64,000 nucleotides of DNA from Variibacter gotjawalensis. Its GTDB lineage: Bacteria > Pseudomonadota > Alphaproteobacteria > Rhizobiales > Xanthobacteraceae. Under the pieces are notes generated by a model. The model was not told the origin of the DNA, ran no database searches, and saw only the letters and a program-made list of their open reading frames with translations. The position numbers and the translations under genes were made by a program. Position 1 is the first letter of the stretch. Every line of letters begins with the position of its first letter. The stretch is taken from NCBI RefSeq assembly GCF_002355335.1, contig NZ_AP014946.1, forward strand, positions 2,123,501-2,187,500. Direction: 5' to 3'. Below are positions 44,119 through 52,831 of this stretch, piece after piece.

Positions 44119-45348
44119 ATGCCTGAGACTATTATCAAGATCGACTTGTCGGAGTCTCCCTACAAGAACGACATGATCCACAATCGATGGCACCCCGACA
44201 TCCCGATGGTGGCGTGGGTGAAGCCGGGCGACGACTTTATCATCGAGACGTATGACTGGACCGGCGGCTTCATCAAAAACAACGAGTCGGCTGATGACGT
44301 GCGCGACATCGATCTCTCGATCGTGCATTTTCTCTCGGGTCCGATCGGCGTCAAAGGCGCGGAGCCGGGTGATTTGCTCGTTGTCGATCTGCTCGATGTC
44401 GGCGCATTGCCGGAGAGTCAGTGGGGTTTCAACGGCTTCTTCTCCAAGAAGAACGGCGGCGGGTTCCTCACCGACCATTTCCCGCAGGCGCAGAAGTCGA
44501 TCTGGGATTTCAAAGGCATCTATACGTCGTCCCGCCACATCCCGAACGTCAACTTCGCGGGCACGATCCACCCGGGCTTGATCGGCTGTTTGCCGGATCA
44601 GAAGCTGCTCGATACTTGGAACAAGCGCGAGGTCGATTTCATCGCGACGAATCCGGATCGCGTTCCGCCGCTCGCCAACCCGCCGTTCCCATCGACCGCT
44701 CACGTCGGCCGAGCCAAGGGTGGCACGAAGTCCAAAGCCGCGATGGAAGGCGCCCGTACGGTTCCGCCGCGCGAGCACGGCGGCAACTGCGACATCAAGG
44801 ATCTCTCGCGCGGTTCGAAGATCTACTTCCCGGTCTACGTGAAGGGCGGTGGTCTCTCGATGGGCGATCTGCATTTCTCGCAGGGCGACGGCGAGATTAC
44901 CTTCTGCGGCGCGATCGAGATGGCCGGTTGGCTGCATCTCAAGGTGGACCTCATCAAGGACGGCGTGAAGAAATACGGCATCAAGAATCCGATCTTCAAG
45001 CCGTCGCCGCTTGTGCCCAAGTACAACGACTACCTGATCTTCGAAGGCATCTCGGTCGACGAGAAGGGCAAGCAGCATTATCTCGACGTTCACGTCGCGT
45101 ACCGCCAAGCCTGCTTGAACGCGATCGAGTATCTCAAAAAGTTCGGCTTTACGGGCGCACAGGCCTACTCGATTCTCGGCACCGCGCCGGTCCAAGGGCA
45201 CATATCGGGCGTCGTCGACATACCAAACGCGTGCGCGACGCTATGGATACCGACCGAGATCTTCGATTTCGACATCATGCCGAACTCCGCCGGACCGAGC
45301 AAAAAGGTCAAGGGCGGCGTCAAGATGCCGTTGTCCAAGGATAAGTGA
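44119..45348 (+). CDS. fmdA: Formamidase (acetamidase/formamidase family)
   Basis: The 409-residue cytoplasmic amidase hydrolyses formamide to formate and ammonium. It matches the FmdA family over its full length: VAWVKPGDDFIIETYDWTGG, then GPIGVKGAEPGDLLVVDLLD, then REHGGNCDIKDLSRGSKIYFP and a C-terminal GVVDIPNACATLWIPTEIFD. AAGGAG precedes the ATG. The position behind urtABCDE parallels the fmd amide-utilisation operon of Methylophilus. A strong terminator follows. Confidence 0.95.
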   Translation: MPETIIKIDLSESPYKNDMIHNRWHPDIPMVAWVKPGDDFIIETYDWTGGFIKNNESADDVRDIDLSIVHFLSGPIGVKGAEPGDLLVVDLLDVGALPESQWGFNGFFSKKNGGGFLTDHFPQAQKSIWDFKGIYTSSRHIPNVNFAGTIHPGLIGCLPDQKLLDTWNKREVDFIATNPDRVPPLANPPFPSTAHVGRAKGGTKSKAAMEGARTVPPREHGGNCDIKDLSRGSKIYFPVYVKGGGLSMGDLHFSQGDGEITFCGAIEMAGWLHLKVDLIKDGVKKYGIKNPIFKPSPLVPKYNDYLIFEGISVDEKGKQHYLDVHVAYRQACLNAIEYLKKFGFTGAQAYSILGTAPVQGHISGVVDIPNACATLWIPTEIFDFDIMPNSAGPSKKVKGGVKMPLSKDK

Positions 45349-45360
45349 GGGGGAAGGCGG

Positions 45361-45398
45361 GGTGCGGGCGAGTTGAGCCGCTCGCACCTCTTCTTTTT
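45361..45398 (+). terminator. Rho-independent terminator between fmdA and fmdB
   Basis: GGTGCGGGC (45361-45369) pairs with GCTCGCACC (45380-45388) in a 9-bp stem (one G-T pair) with a 10-nt loop, followed by the T-rich TCTTCTTTTT (45389-45398). The fmdB ribosome site GGGGAG begins at 45399, so the terminator abuts the next gene. Confidence 0.8.
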
Positions 45399-45410
45399 GG
45401 GGAGTGAGAA

Positions 45411-45752
45411 ATGCCAGTTTACGAATATCTCTGCGATAGCTGCGGCCCGTTCACCGACATGCGGCCGATGGCGGAAAGCGATCTGCCGAACGACTGTCCG
45501 GACTGCGGGATCACCGCGCCGCGCGTCATTCTCACGGCGCCGAATTTCTCCGGCCTGTCCGCGGAGCGCCGGGCAGCCTACGCAACGAACGAGAAAAGTC
45601 AGCATGCGCCACAGTCATCTGCCGAATACAAAGCGCAGCACGGTGCCAATTGCTCATGCTGTGCGAGCGGCAAGAAATCGCGGATGACCTACAAGACGAA
45701 GAGCGGCGCGAAAAGCTTCCCGACCGCACGGCCGTGGATGATCTCGCACTAG
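45411..45752 (+). CDS. fmdB: FmdB-family zinc-ribbon protein
   Basis: The 113-residue protein has an N-terminal zinc ribbon (YEYLCDSCGPF and DCPDCG) typical of FmdB, then a linker and a second Cys pair (NCSCCASGKK), the longer form seen next to formamidases. FmdB is thought to affect expression of the amidase or amide genes, but its mechanism is unproven. It lies behind a terminator, so it would be made at a lower level than fmdA or from read-through. Confidence 0.92.
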   Translation: MPVYEYLCDSCGPFTDMRPMAESDLPNDCPDCGITAPRVILTAPNFSGLSAERRAAYATNEKSQHAPQSSAEYKAQHGANCSCCASGKKSRMTYKTKSGAKSFPTARPWMISH

Positions 45753-45757
45753 GTTGA

Positions 45758-45810
45758 GTGGTCGCATTTTCTTGACGTGAACCGGCATCCACTTCACTTG
45801 AAAATGCTCT
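45758..45810 (-). repeat. 53-bp dispersed intergenic repeat, copy 2 (inverted)
   Basis: The reverse complement begins AGAGCATTTTCAAGTGAAG and ends AAGAAAATGCGACCAC, matching copy 1 at 29165-29217 except at four positions. It lies just after fmdB, between convergent genes, ~16.6 kb from copy 1. Confidence 0.85.
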
Positions 45811-46777
45811 AACGCGCTCGCCTCTTCGCATTGGTGGCTTTCGGCACCGGACGCGGAACCGTCGCGCGGAAACGCGGGCGGAAAATATCGAGAAAGCTCT
45901 GGGCTGGCGGCGTCAGCCCGCGGCTGCGCAGCCGCAAGATGCCAATGCGCCTCACGATCGCCGGCGACCCGATCGGCAGCACCGTGAGATTTGCCGGAAG
46001 CCGCGCGGGCAGGGCGGTCGGCGGAACGATGCCGACTCCGAGACCAGCACTCACCACATCGTAGAGCGAGCCGAACTGCTCGACGATCGTCTTGTGGTCG
46101 AGCTTCGCACCATGCTTTGCCGCGATATTGTCGATCAGCCGACGCAGACCTGAGGCTAGCGGCAGCGAAACGAGCGGCTCGCGGACGAGATCGTGCAACG
46201 TCAGTTCCTTCTTGCGCGCAAGTGCGTGATTGCTCGGCAGGATGCCGACGCAAGCTTCTTCGACGACCTCTTCGGCAATCATGTCCTCCGGCAAATCGAC
46301 AGCATTGCCGATGCCGAAATCCGCGATGCCATTACGGACATTTTCGTAAACCTCGGAGCCCATACCCTCCAGGAGCTGAACCTCGACATCCGGGTTGAGC
46401 TTGCGGAACGCCAAGAGCGCCTCGCGCACCATGTGATGCGTCACCGAGATGAGGCACGAGATAACGAGTCGGCCACGCAGGTAGCCGCCGACCGACCGCG
46501 CGCTTGCGACGTGAGCGTCGAGTTCGTCGAGCAAACGGCCGCAAGTGGTGACGAAGTCGCGTCCCGCCGGCGTCAATACCACAGTGCGCGTCGTTCGCAG
46601 GAAGATCGATAACCCGAGATCGCGCTCGACCTGGCTGACCAGGCGGCTGACGCCCGGCTGCGTCATGCCGAGCTGCGCCGCTGCCGCCGTGAAACTGCCG
46701 AACTCGGCCACATCGCGCACGGCGCGTAGATGCTTAAGCGAGAGGTTAAGCGAGCGGGTGACGGCCAATCGTGCCAT
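45809..46777 (-). CDS. LysR-family transcriptional regulator
   Basis: The 322-residue protein has the LysR helix-turn-helix (residues ~10-70; FTAAAAQLGMTQPGVSRLVSQ) and an effector domain (RGRLVISCLISVTHHMVREA). It is divergent from the CoA-transferase operon across 109 bp and is its most likely regulator. The C-terminus is extended and basic (ATVPRPVPKATNAKRRAR), ending in the repeat element. Confidence 0.92.
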   Translation of the reverse strand: MARLAVTRSLNLSLKHLRAVRDVAEFGSFTAAAAQLGMTQPGVSRLVSQVERDLGLSIFLRTTRTVVLTPAGRDFVTTCGRLLDELDAHVASARSVGGYLRGRLVISCLISVTHHMVREALLAFRKLNPDVEVQLLEGMGSEVYENVRNGIADFGIGNAVDLPEDMIAEEVVEEACVGILPSNHALARKKELTLHDLVREPLVSLPLASGLRRLIDNIAAKHGAKLDHKTIVEQFGSLYDVVSAGLGVGIVPPTALPARLPANLTVLPIGSPAIVRRIGILRLRSRGLTPPAQSFLDIFRPRFRATVPRPVPKATNAKRRAR

Positions 46778-46817
46778 TCATGCAGTTTCCGCATTAAAAG
46801 ATATTATCCAATGGGCT

Positions 46818-46823
46818 TTGACA
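46818..46823 (+). promoter_or_regulatory. Possible -35 box of the CoA-transferase operon
   Basis: TTGACA matches the sigma-70 -35 consensus, 64 bp before the ATG at 46887. No good -10 box follows at 16-18 bp, as is common for LysR-activated promoters. Confidence 0.25.
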
Positions 46824-46886
46824 GCAAATCCGGGGTCGGTCAATCAGCATATCCAACGTTTCGGTTATGAAAGGCCGCCATTCAGA

Positions 46887-48167
46887 ATGGCCAATACGAG
46901 TTCGGGGAAGCGCAGCGAGGAGGGCACGGCACAGCGCGGCGGCGCGCTCGCCGGCCTGCGGATTCTCGACTTCACGCGCTTCTATTCGGGCCCGTTCGCG
47001 ACGCTTCTGCTCGCCGGCTATGGTGCTGAAGTCATCCGGATCGACCGCCCGGCCGAAGGCGAGCCGGCCATGTCGGGGCCTCCGTTCTACGGCTCAGAGG
47101 GGGTATCGCTCGATCGCCAGGATGAGCGAGACCTCGGCCTCGCCTATCTCAAGCGCTGCCGTGGCAAGAAAGCGATCACGCTCGATTTCGCGCGGCCGGA
47201 AGGCATGCGGCTATTTCATGAACTTCTTCGCACCGCAGACGTCGTCGTCGAGAATTTCCGTCCCGGCGTCGCCGATAAGCTCGGCGTCGGTTACGAGCAA
47301 AACGCGAAGATCAATCCGCGCATCATTCACTGCGCGATTACGGGTTACGGCTCGACCGGCCCGGACGCGAATCTCAAAGCCTACGATCTCATGGTGCAGG
47401 CCGACAGCGGCCTGATGAGCATCACGGGCAATCCCGAAGGGCCGCCACGCAAGGCCGGCAGTGCGCTCGCCGACGGGATCAGCGGCGCCTTCGCAGTTTC
47501 CGGTATTCTCGCCGCGGTCGTCGAGCGCCAACGCTCCGGCGTCGGTCAATTCGTCGACGTCGCGATGACGGATTGCCTCGTGTCGCTCGTCCTCGACGAG
47601 CCGCTCGATTGTTACGAGCGCTTCGGCCTCGCGCCGCGCCAAGGCAACCGCATCATGCGCTTTTCGCCCTTCGATACATTCGAGACGGCGGATGGCGATA
47701 TAGCGATCGGCTGCGCGACGAACACCGAATGGCGCGCTTTGCTGACGGCAATCGATCGCCGCGATCTCGAAGCTGACGCGAACTTCATGAATACGGGTTG
47801 GCGCGTTGCCAATGTCAAAGCCGTCAACGCCATCGTCGCGCAGTGGACGCGTGTGCATACGACGGATGAAGTTCTCGACGCACTCCGCCGGCACGATGTT
47901 CCAGCAAGCCCGATCCGCACCATCAACGATCTCATGACGTGGGATCATTTGCGTGAGCGCCGCATGCTTGAAGATGTTGCCCACCCCGTCGTCGGCTCGC
48001 CGCATCCGGCGATCGCGGCCGGCTTTCCCGTGAAGCTCAGCCGTACACCGGGCGGCTATCAGCGCGGAGCGCCGTCGCTGGGTCAGGACAACGAAGAGAT
48101 TTACGCGGGCGCGCTCGGCATCGAAGGCGATGCACTGCGCGCGCTCAAGGACAACGGCGTCATCTGA
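46887..48167 (+). CDS. Class III (CaiB/BaiF family) CoA-transferase, first copy
   Basis: The 426-residue CoA-transferase has GALAGLRILDFTRFYSGPFA, RGKKAITLDFARPEG, VVVENFRPGVADKLG and GVGQFVDVAMTDCL, typical of the CaiB/BaiF family. It moves CoA between acyl acceptors, usually activating a carboxylate for degradation. The ATG at 46887 is chosen because the upstream frame runs through the divergent LysR promoter. It is the first gene of an operon with a second CoA-transferase, two glutathione-linked proteins and two Bug proteins. Confidence 0.92.
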   Translation: MANTSSGKRSEEGTAQRGGALAGLRILDFTRFYSGPFATLLLAGYGAEVIRIDRPAEGEPAMSGPPFYGSEGVSLDRQDERDLGLAYLKRCRGKKAITLDFARPEGMRLFHELLRTADVVVENFRPGVADKLGVGYEQNAKINPRIIHCAITGYGSTGPDANLKAYDLMVQADSGLMSITGNPEGPPRKAGSALADGISGAFAVSGILAAVVERQRSGVGQFVDVAMTDCLVSLVLDEPLDCYERFGLAPRQGNRIMRFSPFDTFETADGDIAIGCATNTEWRALLTAIDRRDLEADANFMNTGWRVANVKAVNAIVAQWTRVHTTDEVLDALRRHDVPASPIRTINDLMTWDHLRERRMLEDVAHPVVGSPHPAIAAGFPVKLSRTPGGYQRGAPSLGQDNEEIYAGALGIEGDALRALKDNGVI

Positions 48168-48190
48168 CGCGGCATTCAAAGGAGAGACTG

Positions 48191-48808
48191 ATGGCCGAAC
48201 GCGAAGAATTTAGAATGTATTCGGATTTCAAGAGCCCGTACGCGTGGCTCGCTTTCGAGCCGGTCTTCGATCTCGAGAAGAAGTACAACGTCCGCATCAA
48301 GTGGATGCCGTTCCAACTGCGCATCAAGGGCTCTGGCCAGCGCAGCGTCTATTCGGAATTCAAGGTCAAATATTCGTACATGGATGCGCGTCGCTCGGCT
48401 AACGAGCGCGGCGACAAAAAGATGATCCGCGGTCCGCTGAAGATCTACAACACCGAAGCGTCGTTGATCGGCGGCCTCTTCGCCGAGAAGCAAGGCCGCA
48501 TCGTCGAATACGGCCGGAAGGTCTACGAGTTGTTCTTCAAGCGCGAGCTTGAGATCGACGACGCGGACGCTGTCGCAAATTTCATCGCGTCGATGGGCAT
48601 GTCGGCTGACGACTATCGTGCCTTCCTCGCCGGCCCCGGCAAAGCCGAATACGACGCAGCACAAGAGCAGGCGATGGCCGATCAGATTTTCGGCGTGCCG
48701 ATCTGCGTGTTCCGCGGCGAACAGTTCTGGGGCAACGATCGCGTTGCAATGCTGGAGCGCCGTCTGCAATCCGCCGGCCTCGCGCTCGACAATAAGAGCG
48801 CGGCTTAA
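48191..48808 (+). CDS. 2-hydroxychromene-2-carboxylate isomerase-like DsbA-family protein
   Basis: The 205-residue thioredoxin-fold (kappa-class GST-like) protein has the glutathione-binding Ser in YSDFKSPYAWLAFEP and the family C-terminal motif GVPICVFRGEQFWGNDRV. The family isomerises ring-opened aromatics in naphthalene degradation, but many members have other GSH-dependent roles. AAGGAG precedes the ATG. It lies between a CoA-transferase and a GST gene, which suggests a glutathione-dependent step of one pathway. Confidence 0.87.
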   Translation: MAEREEFRMYSDFKSPYAWLAFEPVFDLEKKYNVRIKWMPFQLRIKGSGQRSVYSEFKVKYSYMDARRSANERGDKKMIRGPLKIYNTEASLIGGLFAEKQGRIVEYGRKVYELFFKRELEIDDADAVANFIASMGMSADDYRAFLAGPGKAEYDAAQEQAMADQIFGVPICVFRGEQFWGNDRVAMLERRLQSAGLALDNKSAA

Positions 48809-48833
48809 CGAGCTTCCACGAGGGGAGTCGAAC

Positions 48834-49544
48834 GTGATCGATCTCTATTACTGGCCGACTCCCAACGGCTGGAAAATCTCGATCATGCTCGAGGAATGCG
48901 GCTTGCCTTACGAGGTGCGCCGGATACGGATCGGACGCGGCGAGCAGTTCGAGCCGAAGTTTCTAAAGGTCTCGCCCAATAATAAGATCCCGGCGATCGT
49001 CGATCACGATCCGCCGGGACAAAACTCCCCGCTCGCGATCTTCGAGAGCGGGGCTATTTTGATTTATCTCGCCGAGAAGGCGGGAAAGTTTCTGCCGAAA
49101 GATCTGCCGTCGCGCATGTCCGTGCTGCAGTGGCTGATGTGGCAGATGGGAGGCCTCGGCCCGATGGCCGGCCAGAACGGCCATTTCCTTCTCTACGCCA
49201 ACGAGAAGATTCCGTACGCCATCGGCCGCTACGGCGAAGAGGTGAAGCGTCTCTACGGCGTTCTCGATCGCCGCCTTGGCGAAACGCAAGTCTACATGGC
49301 GGGCGATTACTCGATCGCCGATATCGCGACATTCCCGTGGATCATGACGCACAAGGCGCAGGGTCTCACGCTCGACGACTACCCGAATATCAAACGCTGG
49401 TACGCGGACATCCGCGCTCGCGACGCCGTGCAACGTGGCTTGGCTCTCGGTAAGGAACACTGGGGCCGCAAGCTGGATGACAAAGCGCGCGAAGCTCTGT
49501 TCAAGACATCCGCCGGCGAAGCATTGCAGAAGGAAATCACATGA
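48834..49544 (+). CDS. Glutathione S-transferase family protein
   Basis: The 236-residue GST starts at a GTG (VIDLYYWPTPNGWKISIMLEE), with N-terminal thioredoxin-like domain containing NKIPAIVDHD and IFESGAILIYLAEK and a helical C-terminal domain. The pattern PNGWKISIMLEE and YGEEVKRLYGVLDRRL is that of the YfcG/YghU-like class. The frame extends upstream to 48549 inside the previous gene, which is rejected. Its stop overlaps the next CoA-transferase start by 4 bp, showing translational coupling. Confidence 0.92.
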   Translation: MIDLYYWPTPNGWKISIMLEECGLPYEVRRIRIGRGEQFEPKFLKVSPNNKIPAIVDHDPPGQNSPLAIFESGAILIYLAEKAGKFLPKDLPSRMSVLQWLMWQMGGLGPMAGQNGHFLLYANEKIPYAIGRYGEEVKRLYGVLDRRLGETQVYMAGDYSIADIATFPWIMTHKAQGLTLDDYPNIKRWYADIRARDAVQRGLALGKEHWGRKLDDKAREALFKTSAGEALQKEIT

Positions 49545-50818
49545 CGCTTCCCATGCTCGAAGGCATTCGCGTGATCGACATCACGCAGTTCGTCGCGGGG
49601 CCGGTGTGTTCGCGTTTGCTCGCTGACGCAGGTGCCGACGTGATCAAGATCGAACTTGCGCCATATGGCGATCGATCGCGCGTGCAGGGCTTCAAGCCGC
49701 GTGAGGCGGCTTATCAGCGCTCGTCGCGCAGCACGTATTTTTTTCAGCACAATCACTCGAAGCGCAGTCTCGCGCTCGATTTCAAGCATGAGAGCGGCCG
49801 CAAGATCTTGCGCGAGTTGATTGCCAAGGCCGACGTGCTCGTCGAGAATTTCGCGCCCGGCGTCATGGCGCGTGCCGGCCTCTCTTTCGAAGACATGAGT
49901 AAGATCAATCCGCGGCTCATCATGTGCTCGGTGTCGTTCGCCGGACAGACAGGGCCGCTCAGTACCAAGCCCGGTTACGACTACATCGCGCAGGCTTATT
50001 CCGGGGTGACGAGCTTAATCGGCGAACCAGATCGCAGCCCGTCGCAGATGCCGATCGCGATTGGCGACGTGTCTACCGGTGTTTCCGCCGCCATGGCGGT
50101 GGGCTTCGCGTTGTTCCATCGTGAGCGCACGGGGCGTGGGCAGCATGTGGAAGCAACGCTGCTCGACACCTATTTCCATATGCACGAAGCCAACGTGCCG
50201 AAAGTCGCGATCCGAGGAGAGAAATTCGCGGTCGAACGCACCGGCTCGCAGCATCCGGATGGCGGCCCGATCGGTCTTTTCCGCTGCGGCGATGACACGT
50301 TTATCTCGATCAACGTTCTGTCGCATCAGTTCGCACAGTTCGCCAAAACAATCGGCCGCCCGGAACTTGCCGAAGACCCGCGTTACGCGACGGCTCACGG
50401 GCGCCGCGACAATAATGCAGACCTGGTCGTCATCATCGAGCAATGGCTCGCGACTTTTCCGACGCGCGATGAGGCGATGCAGGTGCTCGATCGCGAACGC
50501 ATCCCGTGCGCTCCGGTGCTGACGCTGCACGAAGCGATGCGTCAGCCGCATCTGCTCGATCGCGGCACGGTGCGCAAAGTGCACGACGACCAGATCGGCG
50601 ATTTCCTGATTCCGGGCGCGCCCGCGCGCTTCTCCGAGTGGCCGCAGCCGGAAGGCCTGCGCGTCGACATGCTCGGCGAGAACAACGAGACGGTGCTTAA
50701 GGAGCTTGGCTACTCGGCCACGGACATCGCCGCCCTCTACAACGACAAGGTCATCGTTCGCGACAAACTTCTAGAGACAGGCGACAGCGTAAAGAGCCAA
50801 GAGCGCAAGACGGCCTAA
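49541..50818 (+). CDS. Class III (CaiB/BaiF family) CoA-transferase, second copy
   Basis: The 425-residue protein has GIRVIDITQFVAGPVCSRLLA, SLALDFKHESGRKIL, VLVENFAPGVMARAG and GRGQHVEATLLDTYF. It belongs to the same family as the first copy but differs clearly, so the two may recognise different acyl partners or form a heteromer as in some benzylsuccinate-type systems. That last point is inference. Two Bug proteins follow. Confidence 0.93.
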   Translation: MTLPMLEGIRVIDITQFVAGPVCSRLLADAGADVIKIELAPYGDRSRVQGFKPREAAYQRSSRSTYFFQHNHSKRSLALDFKHESGRKILRELIAKADVLVENFAPGVMARAGLSFEDMSKINPRLIMCSVSFAGQTGPLSTKPGYDYIAQAYSGVTSLIGEPDRSPSQMPIAIGDVSTGVSAAMAVGFALFHRERTGRGQHVEATLLDTYFHMHEANVPKVAIRGEKFAVERTGSQHPDGGPIGLFRCGDDTFISINVLSHQFAQFAKTIGRPELAEDPRYATAHGRRDNNADLVVIIEQWLATFPTRDEAMQVLDRERIPCAPVLTLHEAMRQPHLLDRGTVRKVHDDQIGDFLIPGAPARFSEWPQPEGLRVDMLGENNETVLKELGYSATDIAALYNDKVIVRDKLLETGDSVKSQERKTA

Positions 50819-50872
50819 CGACGACGACCGCGGAAAATCGCGGCGAGAATAAAAAGAAGAAACGGAGGAAAC

Positions 50873-51838
50873 ATGCGCATCGGAACAGCGTGCCGCGCCG
50901 GCATGCTCGTGCTTGCGATGATGGGCGCCGCCCACGCGCAAGAGGACTACCCGAGCCGCAACATCACGCTCGTGGTGCCGTTCGCGGCAGGAAGCGGCGC
51001 CGACGCGGTTGCGCGCATTTTGGCGCAGCCCCTGGGGTTGGCGCTCGGCACGAATGTCGTCGTCGACAACAAGGCTGGAGCAAATGGCGCGATCGGCGCG
51101 ACCTTCGTGGCGCGTGCAGCACCGGATGGGTATACGTTGATCCTGACGTCGAATACCACGCATGCCGCTAATCCGAATCTGATGAAGAATATCGCGTACG
51201 ATCCGATCAAGGATTTTGCGCCGGTCGTTCGCGTCGGCAATTTCGGCTACATCCTCGCGACCGGGCCGGGCGCGCCGGGCACGACGGTGCCCGAGCTGGT
51301 CGCCTACGCGAAAGCCAATCCCGGCAAGTTGAGTTACGCCTACGGCAACGCGACCGGCGTTGTCGCCGCTGAGGCATTCAAACGCCAGACCGGCACCGAC
51401 ATCGTCAAGGTGCCATACAAGAGCACGCCTCCGGCGTTGACCGACCTCATCGCCGGCCGTGTCGCGATGATGTTCGTCGATCTGCCGTCGAGTTCCTCAC
51501 ATGTCGAGTCTGGCGCGCTGCGCGCGCTCACGGTGACGTCGCGTGATCGCAGTGCGATGGCGCCCGAAATCAAGTCCATGAAGGAAGTCGGCCTTCCGGA
51601 GTTCGACATCACGGCCTGGGCCGCGATCTTCGCACCGGCCGGAACCCCTCCCTCGGTAATCGCAAAGCTGAACACGGAGCTGCGCAAGATCGTCGACGAT
51701 CCGGCGATCAAGAAGCGTCTCGCCGCCATCGGCTTCGACTCGTTTTCGAGTTCGTCCGAAGAGCTGCGCGTTTTCGTTGCTGACGAACTCATCAAATGGA
51801 CGGCGCTGATCAAAGACGCCGGCATGCAGGCCGAATAG
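50873..51838 (+). CDS. Bug-type tripartite tricarboxylate transporter binding protein
   Basis: The 321-residue periplasmic binding protein has signal MLVLAMMGAAHAQ and the Bug motifs YPSRNITLVVPFAAGSGADA, VVDNKAGANGAIGA and DIVKVPYKSTPPALTDLIAG. GGAGG precedes the ATG. No tctA/tctB permeases accompany it, so it may borrow a membrane part encoded elsewhere or serve in sensing. Probably binds the carboxylate substrate of the operon. Confidence 0.92.
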   Translation: MRIGTACRAGMLVLAMMGAAHAQEDYPSRNITLVVPFAAGSGADAVARILAQPLGLALGTNVVVDNKAGANGAIGATFVARAAPDGYTLILTSNTTHAANPNLMKNIAYDPIKDFAPVVRVGNFGYILATGPGAPGTTVPELVAYAKANPGKLSYAYGNATGVVAAEAFKRQTGTDIVKVPYKSTPPALTDLIAGRVAMMFVDLPSSSSHVESGALRALTVTSRDRSAMAPEIKSMKEVGLPEFDITAWAAIFAPAGTPPSVIAKLNTELRKIVDDPAIKKRLAAIGFDSFSSSSEELRVFVADELIKWTALIKDAGMQAE

Positions 51839-51848
51839 AGGGAACACC

Positions 51849-52826
51849 ATGACGATACGTTTGAAACTTGCGAGCGCTCTGCTTGCGCTCTCGGCCTCAT
51901 GCGCGATGGCGAGCGACTACCCGTCGCGTCCGATCACCGTCATCGTGCCGTATGGCGCGGGCGGACCGACCGATACGGTCGCGCGAATTATTTCGCAGGC
52001 GTTGAGCGAACAACTCGGCGAACGCCTCGTGATCGAAAACGTCGCGGCGGCCGGCGGCACTGTCGGTTCGGCGCGTGTCGCGCGTTCCGACAAGGACGGC
52101 TACACGCTGCTCTTCAACCACATCGGTATGGCGACCGCACCGTTCTTCTATCCGAATGCGCCCGCGCATCCGGTGAAAGACTTCGATCCAATCGGCCAAG
52201 TCGCCGACGTGCCGATGTCATTGATCGGGCGACAAGGACTTGGTGCCGACGATGGCGCGAAGCTGATCGCCCTCGCGAAGCAGAAGGGCAAAGAGATCTC
52301 TATCGCTCACGCCGGTCCGGGCACCGCGTCGTTCCTCTGCAGCTCGTTGCTGCAGCACGCGACCGGGATGCGGCCGACGGAAGTGTCTTACAATCGCGGT
52401 TTCGCGCCGGCGCAAGTCGATCTCATCGCCGGCCGCGTCGATTTGATCTGCGATCAAACCACCACAACGACCAATGCAATCAACAGCGGCGGCGCTAAAG
52501 CTTACGCGGTCACCACGAAGAAGCGGCTTGAGACATTACCCAACGTGCCGACCATGAACGAGATCGGCGTCAAGGATTTCGAATTGGCGATCTGGCACGG
52601 CTTCTACGCGCCGAAGGGAACGCCGAAGCCCATCATCGATAAGCTCAGTGCCGCGCTCGAAAAGGCGCTGCGGAGCAAATTAGTCGCGGATCGCTTTGCC
52701 GAGCTGGGCGCTGTCCCGGTTTCGGCAGAGGACGCGACGCCCGCCGGCCTTGCCAAGAAGCTTCAGTCGGAGATGGATCGCTGGGGGCCCGTGATCCAGG
52801 CATCGCAGAAGCCGCAGTCGAATTAG
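51849..52826 (+). CDS. Bug-type tripartite tricarboxylate transporter binding protein, second of pair
   Basis: The 325-residue protein has signal LALSASCAMA and the same family core (YPSRPITVIVPYGAGGPTD, TVGSARVARSDKDGYTLLFN, VDLIAGRVDLICDQTTTT). It starts 10 bp after the previous Bug gene, suggesting a tandem duplication that diverged; sequence similarity is moderate. Both lie at the end of the CoA-transferase operon. Confidence 0.92.
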   Translation: MTIRLKLASALLALSASCAMASDYPSRPITVIVPYGAGGPTDTVARIISQALSEQLGERLVIENVAAAGGTVGSARVARSDKDGYTLLFNHIGMATAPFFYPNAPAHPVKDFDPIGQVADVPMSLIGRQGLGADDGAKLIALAKQKGKEISIAHAGPGTASFLCSSLLQHATGMRPTEVSYNRGFAPAQVDLIAGRVDLICDQTTTTTNAINSGGAKAYAVTTKKRLETLPNVPTMNEIGVKDFELAIWHGFYAPKGTPKPIIDKLSAALEKALRSKLVADRFAELGAVPVSAEDATPAGLAKKLQSEMDRWGPVIQASQKPQSN

Positions 52827-52831
52827 CTGCA

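Noticed and set aside
29165-45810. 16.6-kb interval between inverted repeats as a composite mobile element
   Set aside because: No transposase, integrase or target-site duplication is visible; the repeats look like REP-type intergenic sequences.
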